NCBI RefSeq assembly: GCF_001639275.1
Contig: NZ_LWMU01000059.1
Span: 56,870 to 120,869 of the forward strand
Length of the DNA stretch: 64,000 bases
Direction of reading: 5' to 3'
From: Methanobrevibacter oralis
GTDB lineage: Archaea > Methanobacteriota > Methanobacteria > Methanobacteriales > Methanobacteriaceae
Positions 9,007 through 19,551 of the stretch are shown here, in pieces. The notes under the pieces were generated by a model. It saw only the letters and a list, made by a program, of their open reading frames with translations, was not told the DNA's origin and did not search any database. Each line of letters begins with the position of its first letter. Position 1 is the stretch's first letter. The position numbers and the translations under genes are program-made.

Positions 9007-11610
9007 ATGTTTAATAAGAAATATTTACTGATTTTATTGTTAATTTCAATGATTTTTTTATCAATTAATGCAATTGCAGCTACTGAATTAAGTAATGATA
9101 CATTGAATTTTAACAATAATATTAACAACGAAATACATGATTCTTTAAATGATATTGATAAGGTTAAAGATGCTTCAAATGAATTAGATAATAGTTATTT
9201 GAAAAATAGTAATCCTGAAATATTATCAGATGATGATGAGGGTTATGTGATTTATGTTGGTCAAAATAAGACAGAAAATGGAAATGGGTCTTATGACAAT
9301 CCATTTGCTACATTGAAATTAGCATGTGATAATGTAAGTGGTAAAGAAAAAGTTACAGTCAAAATTTTCAATGGAACCTACACATTTAAACATTACTTAA
9401 AATTTGATACACCAAATCTAAATGTTAAAGGCATTAATGGTAAAGTAATTATTAAAAATTTTTATAATGACTATGATTTTTATGAATCATTAGGTTCAAC
9501 TTATAATAATGTGAATTACACTATATCTAACATAATTTTTGATGGAATTAACTATACAATACCCAATTATGATGAGGTATGTTGGTTTTTACCATTTGGT
9601 GGCATGGCTAATTCTGGAATATATAATAATTGTTCATTTGTAAATTATGGTCAGTTAAGTGGTATTTGTGGTTCGAGATATGATTCATATTTTAATAATT
9701 GTTATTTCGATGTCCATTCATTTAAGCTTTTTTATTATCATAATGGATTTGCAAAGAATACTATTCACAGATTTAAATATTGTAATTTTAATTATACAGG
9801 TTCTATGTTAGCATCCACTATTTCTGTCCCTTGTGATATTTTAATGGATAGTGTTTGGTTTGGTCAAAATAATCTTCCTCCATATGTTATTTCACATGAT
9901 GCAGTTCTTCCTAATGGTCATTATATTAACGTTGATATTCCTATTTCAAGGTATGCTATATTTTCTGTGTGTGAGAACTATTTAGGTGATAATAAGTATG
10001 AAATTGTTGGTAGGTTAACTTGGAATGGTACTAATGATAGTGATGGAATGGAAAACTTCAATCCAATGACTGTTAAATTAACTTCAACTACAGGTAGTAT
10101 TTGTGAAAATGTAACTTTAGTTAATGGTACTTTTAGAACTATTTACACTAGTAATTCAACAGAACATAAAATAAATGCATTATTAAATTTCGAATTAATT
10201 GAATTAGCTTTTAACACTACTAATATTATGTTGAATCCCGTTAGTATTTATTATGGTGATGAAGAGAAGATTTGTGGTAATTTTTCACAAATAGTTAATG
10301 GTAGTGTATCTATTGTTGTTTATAATGATAAATTCAATAAGACTTATAGTGTTGATGTTAATAATTCTAGCTCATTTGTTTATATTATACCTGATGTATT
10401 AAAAGAAGGGTTTTATACTGTTAATGTTACTTTAAATGGGGTTAATGTTCATGGTTTTAATGCTACTACTTTAACTGTTTCAAGAATTAGTGATTATAAT
10501 TTCAATGTTATTGTTCCTAGTGTTGTTAAAGTTGGTCAAAATGCAACATTATCTATTGAATTACCAGCTGATGTTAATGGTACAGTTACTATTAAATTTG
10601 GTAATGATACAGTTGTTTTACCTGCAAATCAAACAATGACTATAGGTTTTAGTAATTTAAATGCTACTAATTACTTAATTAATATTTCATACAGTGGATC
10701 AGATAAATACACTTACAGTGAAAAAATCGATTCCATATCTGTTGATCCTGCTGAATCTTATTTAAACGCAGAAGATATGAAATTTATTTACTCTCAAAGT
10801 ATAATAATTCCAGTTACCGCAATTAATGCTACTGGTGTTAATGCTAGAGTATTAAAAGATGGTGTTGAAGTTGTAAACATTAATGGTAGCTTATCAGAAA
10901 TTTTAATACCAACCTTAGATGCTGGTAAATATATTGTTGAGATGACAACTATTGTTAATGGCAACTATCAACAATCAAGTAAAAGTATCAATTTAACAAT
11001 TGATAAAGCAAATGCAATGCTTCAGGTTGAATCTGAATTTATAAGTTTAGCAAATGATTATTATGCAGGTGAAAGAGGGGCAATTTTTTATGCAATCCTT
11101 AAAGATATTGATGGCAATCCAATAGCCAACAAAAATGTTCAAATTATCATAAACAACATGATTTATAATGTAACTACGGATAAAAATGGTAAAGCAGGAT
11201 TACAAATCAATTTAGCCAATGCTAACAAATATTTATGCATAGTAACATTTCAAGAAGACAACAACTACAACACAGCAACAATGAAATATTCAAAAGTAAT
11301 ATTGAATAAAAAAATGACAATATTAAAGGCAACAAATCAAGTATTTAAGACAAAAACAAAAAATAAAAAAGTCACCGTAAATTTAAAAACAGTTAAAAAT
11401 CCATATGATGGTAAAACCTATCTAAAAGCTGGAAAAAAAATAACCCTAAAAATTAAGGGAAAAACATACACAGCTAAAACAAACAAAAAAGGTATAGCCA
11501 CATTTAAAATAAATCTAAGTAAAAAAGGAAAATACACTGCAAAAATCAAATTTAACGGCGATAAAACATACAAAGGAAGCAGCAAAACAATAAAAATAAC
11601 AATTAAATAA
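9007..11610 (+). CDS. Secreted adhesin-like protein: beta-helix followed by Ig-like repeats
   Basis: An 867-residue protein. The signal peptide (residues 1-23) ends near SINAIAA. After an acidic linker, residues about 80-105 read YVIYVGQNKTENGNGSYDNPFATLKLA, the usual opening of a beta-helix adhesin domain, followed by NNCSFVNYG/NNCYFDVHS-type coils. From about residue 410 there are Ig-like repeats of 80-90 residues, with signatures such as NYLINISYSGSDKYTYS. The C-terminus (about 780-867) is a Lys/Thr-rich Ig-like domain ending GDKTYKGSSKTIKITIK. That ending is common in Methanobrevibacter adhesins and may bind the cell wall (inference). The ATG follows a long T-run with no strong ribosome site. 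Confidence 0.78.
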   Translation: MFNKKYLLILLLISMIFLSINAIAATELSNDTLNFNNNINNEIHDSLNDIDKVKDASNELDNSYLKNSNPEILSDDDEGYVIYVGQNKTENGNGSYDNPFATLKLACDNVSGKEKVTVKIFNGTYTFKHYLKFDTPNLNVKGINGKVIIKNFYNDYDFYESLGSTYNNVNYTISNIIFDGINYTIPNYDEVCWFLPFGGMANSGIYNNCSFVNYGQLSGICGSRYDSYFNNCYFDVHSFKLFYYHNGFAKNTIHRFKYCNFNYTGSMLASTISVPCDILMDSVWFGQNNLPPYVISHDAVLPNGHYINVDIPISRYAIFSVCENYLGDNKYEIVGRLTWNGTNDSDGMENFNPMTVKLTSTTGSICENVTLVNGTFRTIYTSNSTEHKINALLNFELIELAFNTTNIMLNPVSIYYGDEEKICGNFSQIVNGSVSIVVYNDKFNKTYSVDVNNSSSFVYIIPDVLKEGFYTVNVTLNGVNVHGFNATTLTVSRISDYNFNVIVPSVVKVGQNATLSIELPADVNGTVTIKFGNDTVVLPANQTMTIGFSNLNATNYLINISYSGSDKYTYSEKIDSISVDPAESYLNAEDMKFIYSQSIIIPVTAINATGVNARVLKDGVEVVNINGSLSEILIPTLDAGKYIVEMTTIVNGNYQQSSKSINLTIDKANAMLQVESEFISLANDYYAGERGAIFYAILKDIDGNPIANKNVQIIINNMIYNVTTDKNGKAGLQINLANANKYLCIVTFQEDNNYNTATMKYSKVILNKKMTILKATNQVFKTKTKNKKVTVNLKTVKNPYDGKTYLKAGKKITLKIKGKTYTAKTNKKGIATFKINLSKKGKYTAKIKFNGDKTYKGSSKTIKITIK

Positions 11611-11670
11611 GAAGAGTAAACATAAATAACTCTTCTAATCTTTTTTTTTAAAAATTGGGAGTTGATTTTT

Positions 11671-14600
11671 ATGAATAAAAAATTCATTTTTATCTTTATT
11701 TTATTTGCACTTATTCTAACTCTGGGTAGTGTTTCTGCAAATGAAATTAAAAATGATAATATTACATCAACAGATTATTACTCGCCAATAAAAGCAACTG
11801 ATGATTCTGTTGATTTAGATAATAATAATTTAAATGAAGATATGCTTCAAATGTCTTCTCAAGAATCAATACAAGCTAGAGGGTCTAGTGATGTTATTGT
11901 GGTGAATAATTGGGATGAATTGCAGTATTATTGTTCGTTAGGTGATAGAAATTATGTTTTAAAGCTTAAAGAAAATACTAATTTTTATCCAACAGATCCA
12001 AGTAGTGCTAATTATCAAATAAAAATTAAAAACAATGTAAAAATTATAGGGAGCAATGGTTCATATTTTGGTGATACTTCGCCTAATCCAACAAAAATTC
12101 AATACACGGCAATTATTGTAGAAGATAGTATTCGTAAAAGCTTAACATTAGATAATGTTACATTTAAATGGATAAAAACTAATCATCAACCTGATGGTAT
12201 TTTTCTTCAGATGGGAGGTACATTAACTAGCGTTATTAAGAATTGTTATTTTCATAATATAAACACCATTTGGGGTCATTCAACAATTGTTTATCTTAAA
12301 AAAGGATCTGCTATTATAGACAATTGTAGTTTTGTTAATTGTACTACAGATTTTGGAGTGATTGGTATTTTTGATCCGGCAAGTGTTAAGTCTACAGATA
12401 TGGTTGTTCGTAATTGTTATTTTGAAAATAATTATGCTAAAACTGAACCTGGTTGTATTAATAATTGTGGTAAATTAACTGTTTACAATACTACCTTTTA
12501 TAAAAATAGGTCATATTGGTGGGCAGGAGCAATTCATACTCATAGTGGAGGCAATACTACAATTTATGATTCTAACTTTACTGATAATGTAGCTGGTTGG
12601 AATGGTGGCGCATTATACACTTATAGTTACCTGCAAATTTATAATTCTGTTTTTGTAGGTAATAATTGTACTACAAATTCTGGTGGTGGTGCAATAGGTG
12701 CATGTGCATATGGAGGTAATCCTCATATTTATATTGAAAATTCTTTATTTAAAAATAATAGAAATAACTGTTGGGCTTCTGATCCATTATCTAATACTGC
12801 AGGTTATGGTGGTGCTATTGCTTTGATGGATAAAGGTTCACTTACTGTGTTAAATAATATTTTCATTGCTAATTCTGCTGCTTATGGAACTGCAATATCT
12901 GCTTTTGATGTTGATGGTTATGGATCTCCTGATGTTATTATTGTAAATAATTCATTTATTAATCATACAAGGCATGATGATGTTTTAAATGTTAGGGTAA
13001 AAAATACCATATTAAATATTTCTAATAATTATTATTATGGTAATTCTATTGTATTTTCTTGTTTAAATCTTACTAAATTAAGTGATGGTAAAGAACAAGC
13101 TACTTTACAAATTAATCTTAGTTTAGCTACTCCTGGTCGTTATGATGTGGATATTTTAAATAAGACTTTGTTTGATGTTTATGTGAATAATAATTATGTA
13201 AAAACGGTGAATTCAACGGTTTTCACGGTTGATTATGGTGATTATGATATTTGTGATGTTTATGTAATTCCGACAATATCTAATAGATTGTCTAATGCAG
13301 TTACAATTATTAGTACTCGTGATTATATTTTTGTTTCTAAGCATTTAGGAAACGATAATAATAATGGATTAAGTCGAAATACGCCAGTAAATACTATTAA
13401 AAAGGCATTGGAACTTGCAAAGGTTTTTCAAAATATTATATTGATGGATGGGGATTATGATGAAGGAAATATTAACATAAACTATGATGTTACTATAAAA
13501 GGTGAAGGAAATGCTACATTGTGTAATTCCACTTCATTTACTGTAAATACTAATAATTTTACTTTAAAAAATATGAATATTAATAAATTAAATGTAAATA
13601 CTTTTATTAATCAAGACAATGGTAATTTAGTAGTTTTTAATTGTATTTTTAATGATAATCATGTGGAAAAAATTATTAATGGAAAGCATAATATTGTTTC
13701 AAAATCAATTTTCACAAATAATGGTGGGGTTATTGTTTATAATAATGGATTTACATCTATTAATGATTCTATTTTGTTAAATAATACTAAGATTATAGAA
13801 GGAAATACTAATAATGTTAGTTTAGAGTATAATTGGTGGGGTGATGCTTTACCTAATTTAAACATTAGCAAATATGTAACTTTAAATGGAACAGCAAGTG
13901 TTTATGCACTAGAAAATAATCAAACAGCAGATGTTATATTTGCTTTTTATTTAAATAATAAAAAATATATTAATTTGCCTAATATTAATTTAAATATTAC
14001 AACATTAAATGGTAGTTCTAGTGAAAATATAACCTTGATTAACTCAAAAATTGTATACAAACAAACATCCTTTAGTAATTCTTTTTTAATTGCTGAATAT
14101 AATGATTTTAAAATTAATATGTCTTTTGAATTTTTAAAATCTAATCCAAAAATATCTTTAGTTAGTTATGATATTATGTATGGTGAAGATTTAATAGTTA
14201 AAATTAAAATTCCAAAAGATAGTACTGGTAATGTGACGGTTAATATTGGTAATATTTCCCAAAACAAAGTTATCAATTCAACTGTTGTTCAGTTTACTTT
14301 TAGTAATTTGAAAGCTAACAATTATACTCTGCTTGTTAATTATTCTGGTGATAAAAAGTATTTCGCACAGGAAATTAATTACATGGTTAAGGTTAAAAAA
14401 TACAAATCAACAATTGCTTTGAATATTAGTGCTATTGAAGTAGGTGAAGACATTAATTTAACAATCACCACTACTATGACTTCAACTGGTAATATTACGC
14501 TTTTAATTAATAATAATGAGCATACATTAATATTAAATAATTCTTCTGCAACTTATACAATGTTAAAAGTTCCACGTGGGGATTATTTAATTAAGGCGAT

Positions 14601-17268
14601 TTATAATGGTGATGATAAGTATTTAGAAAGTCAGGTATCTAAATTAATTGAAGTTGACAATTTAAATGCAACCATGAATATTAGTGCAGAGGATATTACA
14701 TATGGTGAAGTTGCAATTATTAATATTGCTTTAAATAGTGATGCTAGTGGTAATATAACAGTTACAATTGATGGGGTGTCTAATACTACTAATGTTGTTG
14801 GAGGTATGGGGCAAGTTTTAATTCATGGTTTAGAGGCTGGAATTAATAAAGATATATGTGTATTTTATAGTGGTGATAACAATTACTTTAATTTAACTAA
14901 AAATCACACTTTCACCATTAATAAAGCGAATTTTACTTTTAACATTACATCTGGTGATATTAGAATAGGTAAAGATGCTAAAATTGTTATTAAAGTTCCT
15001 CCAAAGACTAAGGGTACTTTTACAATTGATGGTAATGTTATTAACATACCATTTTCTGGTGAAGTTACATATGTTGTTTCTGATTTAAAGATTGGTGATT
15101 ATGAGTATGTTGCTGTTTATAATGGTAATAATTATAATACTGTTTCTAATTCAACTTCATTTAAGGTTATTGAATATCCGATTCCTCAATGGCCCAATGA
15201 AGGGGGAAACACACAAAACACTGGTGAATCACCATATGAATCTAATAATAATGGCGAAGTGGCATTTGTTATTCCAATTAATGAAACAATAGTTGGTGAT
15301 CTTGCAATTGACAGTAATGGTAATCTTTACATAACAACTGCATCAAAAATTTATTCATATAATAAAACTAGTCAGTTATGGTGTTATTCAGCTAATTATG
15401 TGATTGGAAACTTTTCTGGTGTTACTATTGGTCGTGATGTGGTTATTTCACCAAAAACAGGAGATACATTATACTTTATCAACCAAAGTAGTGGTGAAAA
15501 ATATGGAAACTCTAATATTTATCAGGGATCAAGTTTATTTGCTCCAATTATAGATTCTAATGCGTGTTTATATATTGTAAGTGAATATCAGACTAATTCT
15601 TCTGATTACAAACTTGTAATCGTTCCATATAAATTATGGGAAAATGGTGGTGAACCAACTTTAATTGCTTTAGGTGGTTCTAAACCATTAGCTAGTCCGG
15701 TTGTTAGTGAAGAGATTATTGTTGTTTTATCTGAAAATAGATTTACCATTCTTGATGCTAAAACTTTTAAGAGTAATGCTATTAAACATGGTAATTTTAT
15801 TAATGTTCGACCAGTAATAAGTAACACTAATGTTGTTTGTTGTGTTTTAGAGGATAGTATTGTTGCATATAAAAGCTCAGGAACTCAACTTTGGAAAACA
15901 AAAGTAACTGGTGGTGTTGGAAATCGCTTGATATTGGATAATAATCGTGGATTATATCATGTTAATGCAGGTGGAATTTTATACAGATATGACCTTGGTT
16001 CTGGAAAAGAAAGTAAAATGTCTGATTTAAAAGTTACATCAGGAATTTTAATAGGAAATGATGGAATATTATACTTTGCATCGGATAAAACATTTTATGC
16101 ATTAAATCCAAATGGAAAAATATTGTATAAATCATATATTGGTTATAAAATAACTGGTAATCCGATAATGGATAAGAACGGTTTGATATATGGAACTACC
16201 AATGATAATGAAGTTATTGCTTTAACTTATGCAGGTTTAAAAGATCCTAAATTAACTGTTACAATTAATAATATTACTCAAGGAAACAATGCAGTAATTA
16301 ACATTAATTTAGATGCACAAACAACAGGTAGTGTTTCATTTACTATCGGTGGTGTTAATTATAATGAGTTTGTAAATGATGGAAAAGTTACTAGGACAAT
16401 TGCTAATTTAGGTGCTGGAGTTTATAGTATAATGGTTAATTACAGTGGGGATATGAGGTTTAATTCAACAAGTAGACTTACTACATTTGTTGTCAAATCT
16501 AATATTAATGTTGTTGATTTTGTTAAATTTGATGGAAAGTCAACATTTAGCTTAGATTTAGCAAATGCTGGTGGAAATTTAAGTGTTAATATAAACAATA
16601 ATAATTACAATGCTAATCTAGTAGATGGCCATGTTAGTATAACGGTTAATGGTTTAAATCCTGGTAGTTATCGTGCTACTGTATATTATTCAGGGGATAA
16701 TGTATATGGTAGTTCAAGTAAAATAATTACATTTACGGTTCAGAAAATAGTTTTATCTGCTAAAGATTTGTCTATGTTGTATAGTAGTGGTGTTAAGTTT
16801 AAAGTTAGATTAACACAGGGTTCTATTCCATTAGTTGGAAAAAAAATTATTATAAATATTAATAAAAGAAATTATAAGGTTGTAACTGATGCTAATGGTT
16901 ATGCATCTGTTAAAATATCCTTGGCTCCTAAAATATATAATGTAATGGCTAGTTGGGGTAGTATTAAGGTATCTAAGAAAGTAACTGTTAAGAGTATTAT
17001 AAATGCTAAGAACTTGAAATTTAAAAAGTCTGCAAAATCGATTAAAATAAGAATTGCCTTAAAAAAGGTAGATAACAAATATTTAAATGGTAAACAACTT
17101 ACATTGAAGTTTAATAAGAAAACGTTCAAAGTAAAAACAAATAAAAAAGGTCTTGCAACTTTTAATATTAAGAAAGGTATTTATAAAAAACTTAAAAATG
17201 GTAAAAAATACACCTATCAGGTTATTTATGAAAAGGATACTGCTAAAAAAAGTATAAAATTTAGCTAA
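11671..17268 (+). CDS. Giant secreted adhesin-like protein with beta-helix, Ig-like repeats and PQQ-type beta-propeller
   Basis: The protein is 1865 residues from the ATG at 11671. The frame opens at a TTG at 11662, but the GGGAGTTGAT ribosome site (from 11657) fits the ATG. The signal peptide ends at GSVSA. Order: beta-helix of about residues 60-460 (NCSFVNCTTDFGVIGIF, NNYAKTEPGCINNCGKL). Then a second beta-helix opening with VSKHLGNDNNNGLSRNTPVN near 550. Ig-like repeats follow (NYTLLVNYSGDKKYF). A PQQ-like propeller spans about 1170-1525, opening PQWPNEGGNTQNTGESPY with blades such as LAIDSNGNLYITTASKIY. More Ig-like repeats follow, and a basic C-terminal domain ending AKKSIKFS. It is probably wall-associated. 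The embedded propeller is uncommon among such adhesins. Confidence 0.8.
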   Translation: MNKKFIFIFILFALILTLGSVSANEIKNDNITSTDYYSPIKATDDSVDLDNNNLNEDMLQMSSQESIQARGSSDVIVVNNWDELQYYCSLGDRNYVLKLKENTNFYPTDPSSANYQIKIKNNVKIIGSNGSYFGDTSPNPTKIQYTAIIVEDSIRKSLTLDNVTFKWIKTNHQPDGIFLQMGGTLTSVIKNCYFHNINTIWGHSTIVYLKKGSAIIDNCSFVNCTTDFGVIGIFDPASVKSTDMVVRNCYFENNYAKTEPGCINNCGKLTVYNTTFYKNRSYWWAGAIHTHSGGNTTIYDSNFTDNVAGWNGGALYTYSYLQIYNSVFVGNNCTTNSGGGAIGACAYGGNPHIYIENSLFKNNRNNCWASDPLSNTAGYGGAIALMDKGSLTVLNNIFIANSAAYGTAISAFDVDGYGSPDVIIVNNSFINHTRHDDVLNVRVKNTILNISNNYYYGNSIVFSCLNLTKLSDGKEQATLQINLSLATPGRYDVDILNKTLFDVYVNNNYVKTVNSTVFTVDYGDYDICDVYVIPTISNRLSNAVTIISTRDYIFVSKHLGNDNNNGLSRNTPVNTIKKALELAKVFQNIILMDGDYDEGNININYDVTIKGEGNATLCNSTSFTVNTNNFTLKNMNINKLNVNTFINQDNGNLVVFNCIFNDNHVEKIINGKHNIVSKSIFTNNGGVIVYNNGFTSINDSILLNNTKIIEGNTNNVSLEYNWWGDALPNLNISKYVTLNGTASVYALENNQTADVIFAFYLNNKKYINLPNINLNITTLNGSSSENITLINSKIVYKQTSFSNSFLIAEYNDFKINMSFEFLKSNPKISLVSYDIMYGEDLIVKIKIPKDSTGNVTVNIGNISQNKVINSTVVQFTFSNLKANNYTLLVNYSGDKKYFAQEINYMVKVKKYKSTIALNISAIEVGEDINLTITTTMTSTGNITLLINNNEHTLILNNSSATYTMLKVPRGDYLIKAIYNGDDKYLESQVSKLIEVDNLNATMNISAEDITYGEVAIINIALNSDASGNITVTIDGVSNTTNVVGGMGQVLIHGLEAGINKDICVFYSGDNNYFNLTKNHTFTINKANFTFNITSGDIRIGKDAKIVIKVPPKTKGTFTIDGNVINIPFSGEVTYVVSDLKIGDYEYVAVYNGNNYNTVSNSTSFKVIEYPIPQWPNEGGNTQNTGESPYESNNNGEVAFVIPINETIVGDLAIDSNGNLYITTASKIYSYNKTSQLWCYSANYVIGNFSGVTIGRDVVISPKTGDTLYFINQSSGEKYGNSNIYQGSSLFAPIIDSNACLYIVSEYQTNSSDYKLVIVPYKLWENGGEPTLIALGGSKPLASPVVSEEIIVVLSENRFTILDAKTFKSNAIKHGNFINVRPVISNTNVVCCVLEDSIVAYKSSGTQLWKTKVTGGVGNRLILDNNRGLYHVNAGGILYRYDLGSGKESKMSDLKVTSGILIGNDGILYFASDKTFYALNPNGKILYKSYIGYKITGNPIMDKNGLIYGTTNDNEVIALTYAGLKDPKLTVTINNITQGNNAVININLDAQTTGSVSFTIGGVNYNEFVNDGKVTRTIANLGAGVYSIMVNYSGDMRFNSTSRLTTFVVKSNINVVDFVKFDGKSTFSLDLANAGGNLSVNINNNNYNANLVDGHVSITVNGLNPGSYRATVYYSGDNVYGSSSKIITFTVQKIVLSAKDLSMLYSSGVKFKVRLTQGSIPLVGKKIIININKRNYKVVTDANGYASVKISLAPKIYNVMASWGSIKVSKKVTVKSIINAKNLKFKKSAKSIKIRIALKKVDNKYLNGKQLTLKFNKKTFKVKTNKKGLATFNIKKGIYKKLKNGKKYTYQVIYEKDTAKKSIKFS

Positions 17269-17272
17269 ATAA

Positions 17273-17300
17273 GGTGAAATTTTAATTTCACCACTTTTTT
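17273..17300 (+). terminator. Hairpin plus T-tract after the giant adhesin gene
   Basis: GGTGAAATT and AATTTCACC make a perfect 9-bp stem with a two-base loop (17273-17292), followed by ACTTTTTTTTA. Confidence 0.6.
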
Positions 17301-17661
17301 TTATTTCGTTAATCAGTTGTTTAAAATTGATATAACAATTATAGATAAGTTTATTTTTGAAAAACAACTTCATTAATGTTTATATTATTCAAATACTGGT
17401 TATTGATTATCTATTAATGTTTTTATAATAATTTTACAGATGAAATGTTATAGTATTTCCTATTTTCTTTAATGAATCAATATTAGCTTTTCAACACACC
17501 ATAAAAGAATTTTAAAATCTTTTCAACATCGTAAATTTTTTTTAAGCTTTAAACTGCTTATTTTTCTGAAATTAGGATTATTAGAGTTTTTTTTAAAAAT
17601 CAAAAGCTTTTTATACATTAAAAATTATAAGTTTTTATCGCACTATAATGAGGTTATGACT
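17301..17661. other. Gene-free stretch before the second zinc-ribbon surface protein
   Basis: About 360 AT-rich bases without a supported gene. CTTTTTATACATT near 17609-17621 is a plausible TATA element for the following gene. GAGGT at 17650-17654 is its ribosome site. Confidence 0.45.
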
Positions 17662-19551
17662 ATGCTTTATAAAAAAATTGGTTTAATTTTATTAACTCTA
17701 GTATTCATATTATCAATTTCTGCTGTTTCAGCAAATGATGGAAATTTTACTGATGATGTGATTGCTAGTGAAGAAGGAGATGAACCTCCGTCGGTTATCT
17801 CAAATGCATCCTGTGGGGAGGCACTGTTAAGTAATGAAAATACTTCTGCTTTAAACACTCATAATCAAAATGGTTCTTATGTTTTAAGTGGTAGTGATGT
17901 TTCTATGTATTATAAAGATGGAAGTAATTATAAACTTAGTTTATCTAAGGGAAATCTTCCAGTTGAGAATGCTTCTGTTGTAATTAAAATAGGCAGTAAC
18001 ATTTATACTAAAAATACTGATAAAAATGGTTTAATCAATCTTCCAATCACTCTTACAAGTGGTAATTATCTTATCTCTGCTTCACATGGAGATGTTGTGA
18101 TAAATAACAGATTAAAAGTCATGCCAGTTGTCATTGCTAAAGACTTAACTAAACACTATAAGGGTTCGGAAAAATTCACAGCTAAATTTTTAAATGCTCA
18201 AGGTAAAGCTTTAAAAAACACTTATGTTAAGTTTAAAATTAATGGTATTACATACAAGGTTAAAACAAATAAAAAAGGTATTGCAAGTTTAGCTATTAAT
18301 CTTAAAGCAGGCAAATATCTTATTTATTCGATTCATCCAAATGCTTATAAACTTAAAAACAATATTGAAGTTTTAAGTTCTATTTATACAAAAAACCTAA
18401 ATAAACATTATAAAAGTAGTTTAAAGTTTACAGCTAAGTTTTTCATGAAAAATGGAAAAGTTTTAGCTAAAAAGTACATTAAATTCAAATGTCATGGAAA
18501 CACTTATACAGTTAAGACTAATGAAAATGGTGTTGCTAGTTTAAAAGTAATTTCAAAACCTTCTACATTTAAGATTACTTCTATTAATCCAGTTACAAGT
18601 GAAAAACATACAAACACGATTAAAGTATTACCAACCTTATCTGCTAAGTCAATGAGGGTTTTCACTGGTAAAACATCTACTTTTAAAGTGAAACTTTATA
18701 AAAACGAAAAATTAGCTAAAAAGGCTAAAGTGTATGTTTATATTGATGGAGCTAAAAAAACTCTTAAAACAGATTCAAATGGTGTAGCTAGTGTTAATTT
18801 TAAATTATCTAAAGGAACATATAATTTTAAATCTGTTGACCCATATACTGGATATACTTTAAATAAGAAGGTAACTGTTAAGCTATCTTCTCTTAAAGCA
18901 ACCGATATGTATGCTCGTGAAAATCAACGTTCATCATTCCAAGTTAAACTTTTAAAACAAAATGGTAACATTGCTAAAGATACTAAACTTAGTGTTAGTA
19001 TTGATGGTGTTGAAAAAACGGTTAAAACTAATTCTAAAGGAATAGCTACTGTTGATTTTAAATTAAAAAAGGGTTCTCATACTGTTATTTCAAAAGATTT
19101 AAATACTGGTTATACGCTTAAAAATAAAATCACGGTTTTAGATAGTAATCAGGGTAAACACTATAATAAGTATGGCGTATCTGAAGATGGAAAAACCATT
19201 TTAGTCATTGGAAGAGCATCAGCTGCTGGAGAAGAAGGTAAATATGGTTATACTTTCTATAAAGCCGAATTTTTAAGAACATGCCCTTATTGTGGAGGAC
19301 ATGATCTTTATTGGAGTATTTTCTGGGCAGGAGATGAAACTAGTGATAAAGGAATTTTCCCAGCAACAGGCCACAGAGAAAGTGGAAGTGCAGAGGGAAT
19401 GATTTTCTGTAAGGATTGTGACTGTGACTGGAGTGTATTTGGTCATAATCATGATGGTTCAGGTAGAGATTTAACTCTTATTGGTAAAATTCAAAAATCT
19501 AGTAAGGAAGAAGCATATTTATTATTAAGTGGAAATTATATTGCTCCATGA
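17662..19551 (+). CDS. Secreted Ig-like-repeat surface protein with zinc-ribbon-like domain (paralogue of the gene at 4933)
   Basis: The frame opens at an ATG at 17656, but that codon lies only one base after the GAGGT ribosome site. The ATG at 17662 is preferred, giving 629 residues. The signal peptide ends at SISAVSA. Five Ig-like repeats follow, closely matching the 4933 product (AKDLTKHYKGSEKFTAKFL, NLNKHYKSSLKFTAKF). The same C-terminal domain follows: KYGVSEDGKTILVIGRASA, CPYCGGHDLYWSIFWAGDE, CKDCDCDWSVFGHNHDG. Both CxxC pairs are conserved, but the spacing and surroundings differ after the second pair. Its 3' end overlaps the convergent methyltransferase gene by 16 bases. Confidence 0.8.
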   Translation: MLYKKIGLILLTLVFILSISAVSANDGNFTDDVIASEEGDEPPSVISNASCGEALLSNENTSALNTHNQNGSYVLSGSDVSMYYKDGSNYKLSLSKGNLPVENASVVIKIGSNIYTKNTDKNGLINLPITLTSGNYLISASHGDVVINNRLKVMPVVIAKDLTKHYKGSEKFTAKFLNAQGKALKNTYVKFKINGITYKVKTNKKGIASLAINLKAGKYLIYSIHPNAYKLKNNIEVLSSIYTKNLNKHYKSSLKFTAKFFMKNGKVLAKKYIKFKCHGNTYTVKTNENGVASLKVISKPSTFKITSINPVTSEKHTNTIKVLPTLSAKSMRVFTGKTSTFKVKLYKNEKLAKKAKVYVYIDGAKKTLKTDSNGVASVNFKLSKGTYNFKSVDPYTGYTLNKKVTVKLSSLKATDMYARENQRSSFQVKLLKQNGNIAKDTKLSVSIDGVEKTVKTNSKGIATVDFKLKKGSHTVISKDLNTGYTLKNKITVLDSNQGKHYNKYGVSEDGKTILVIGRASAAGEEGKYGYTFYKAEFLRTCPYCGGHDLYWSIFWAGDETSDKGIFPATGHRESGSAEGMIFCKDCDCDWSVFGHNHDGSGRDLTLIGKIQKSSKEEAYLLLSGNYIAP

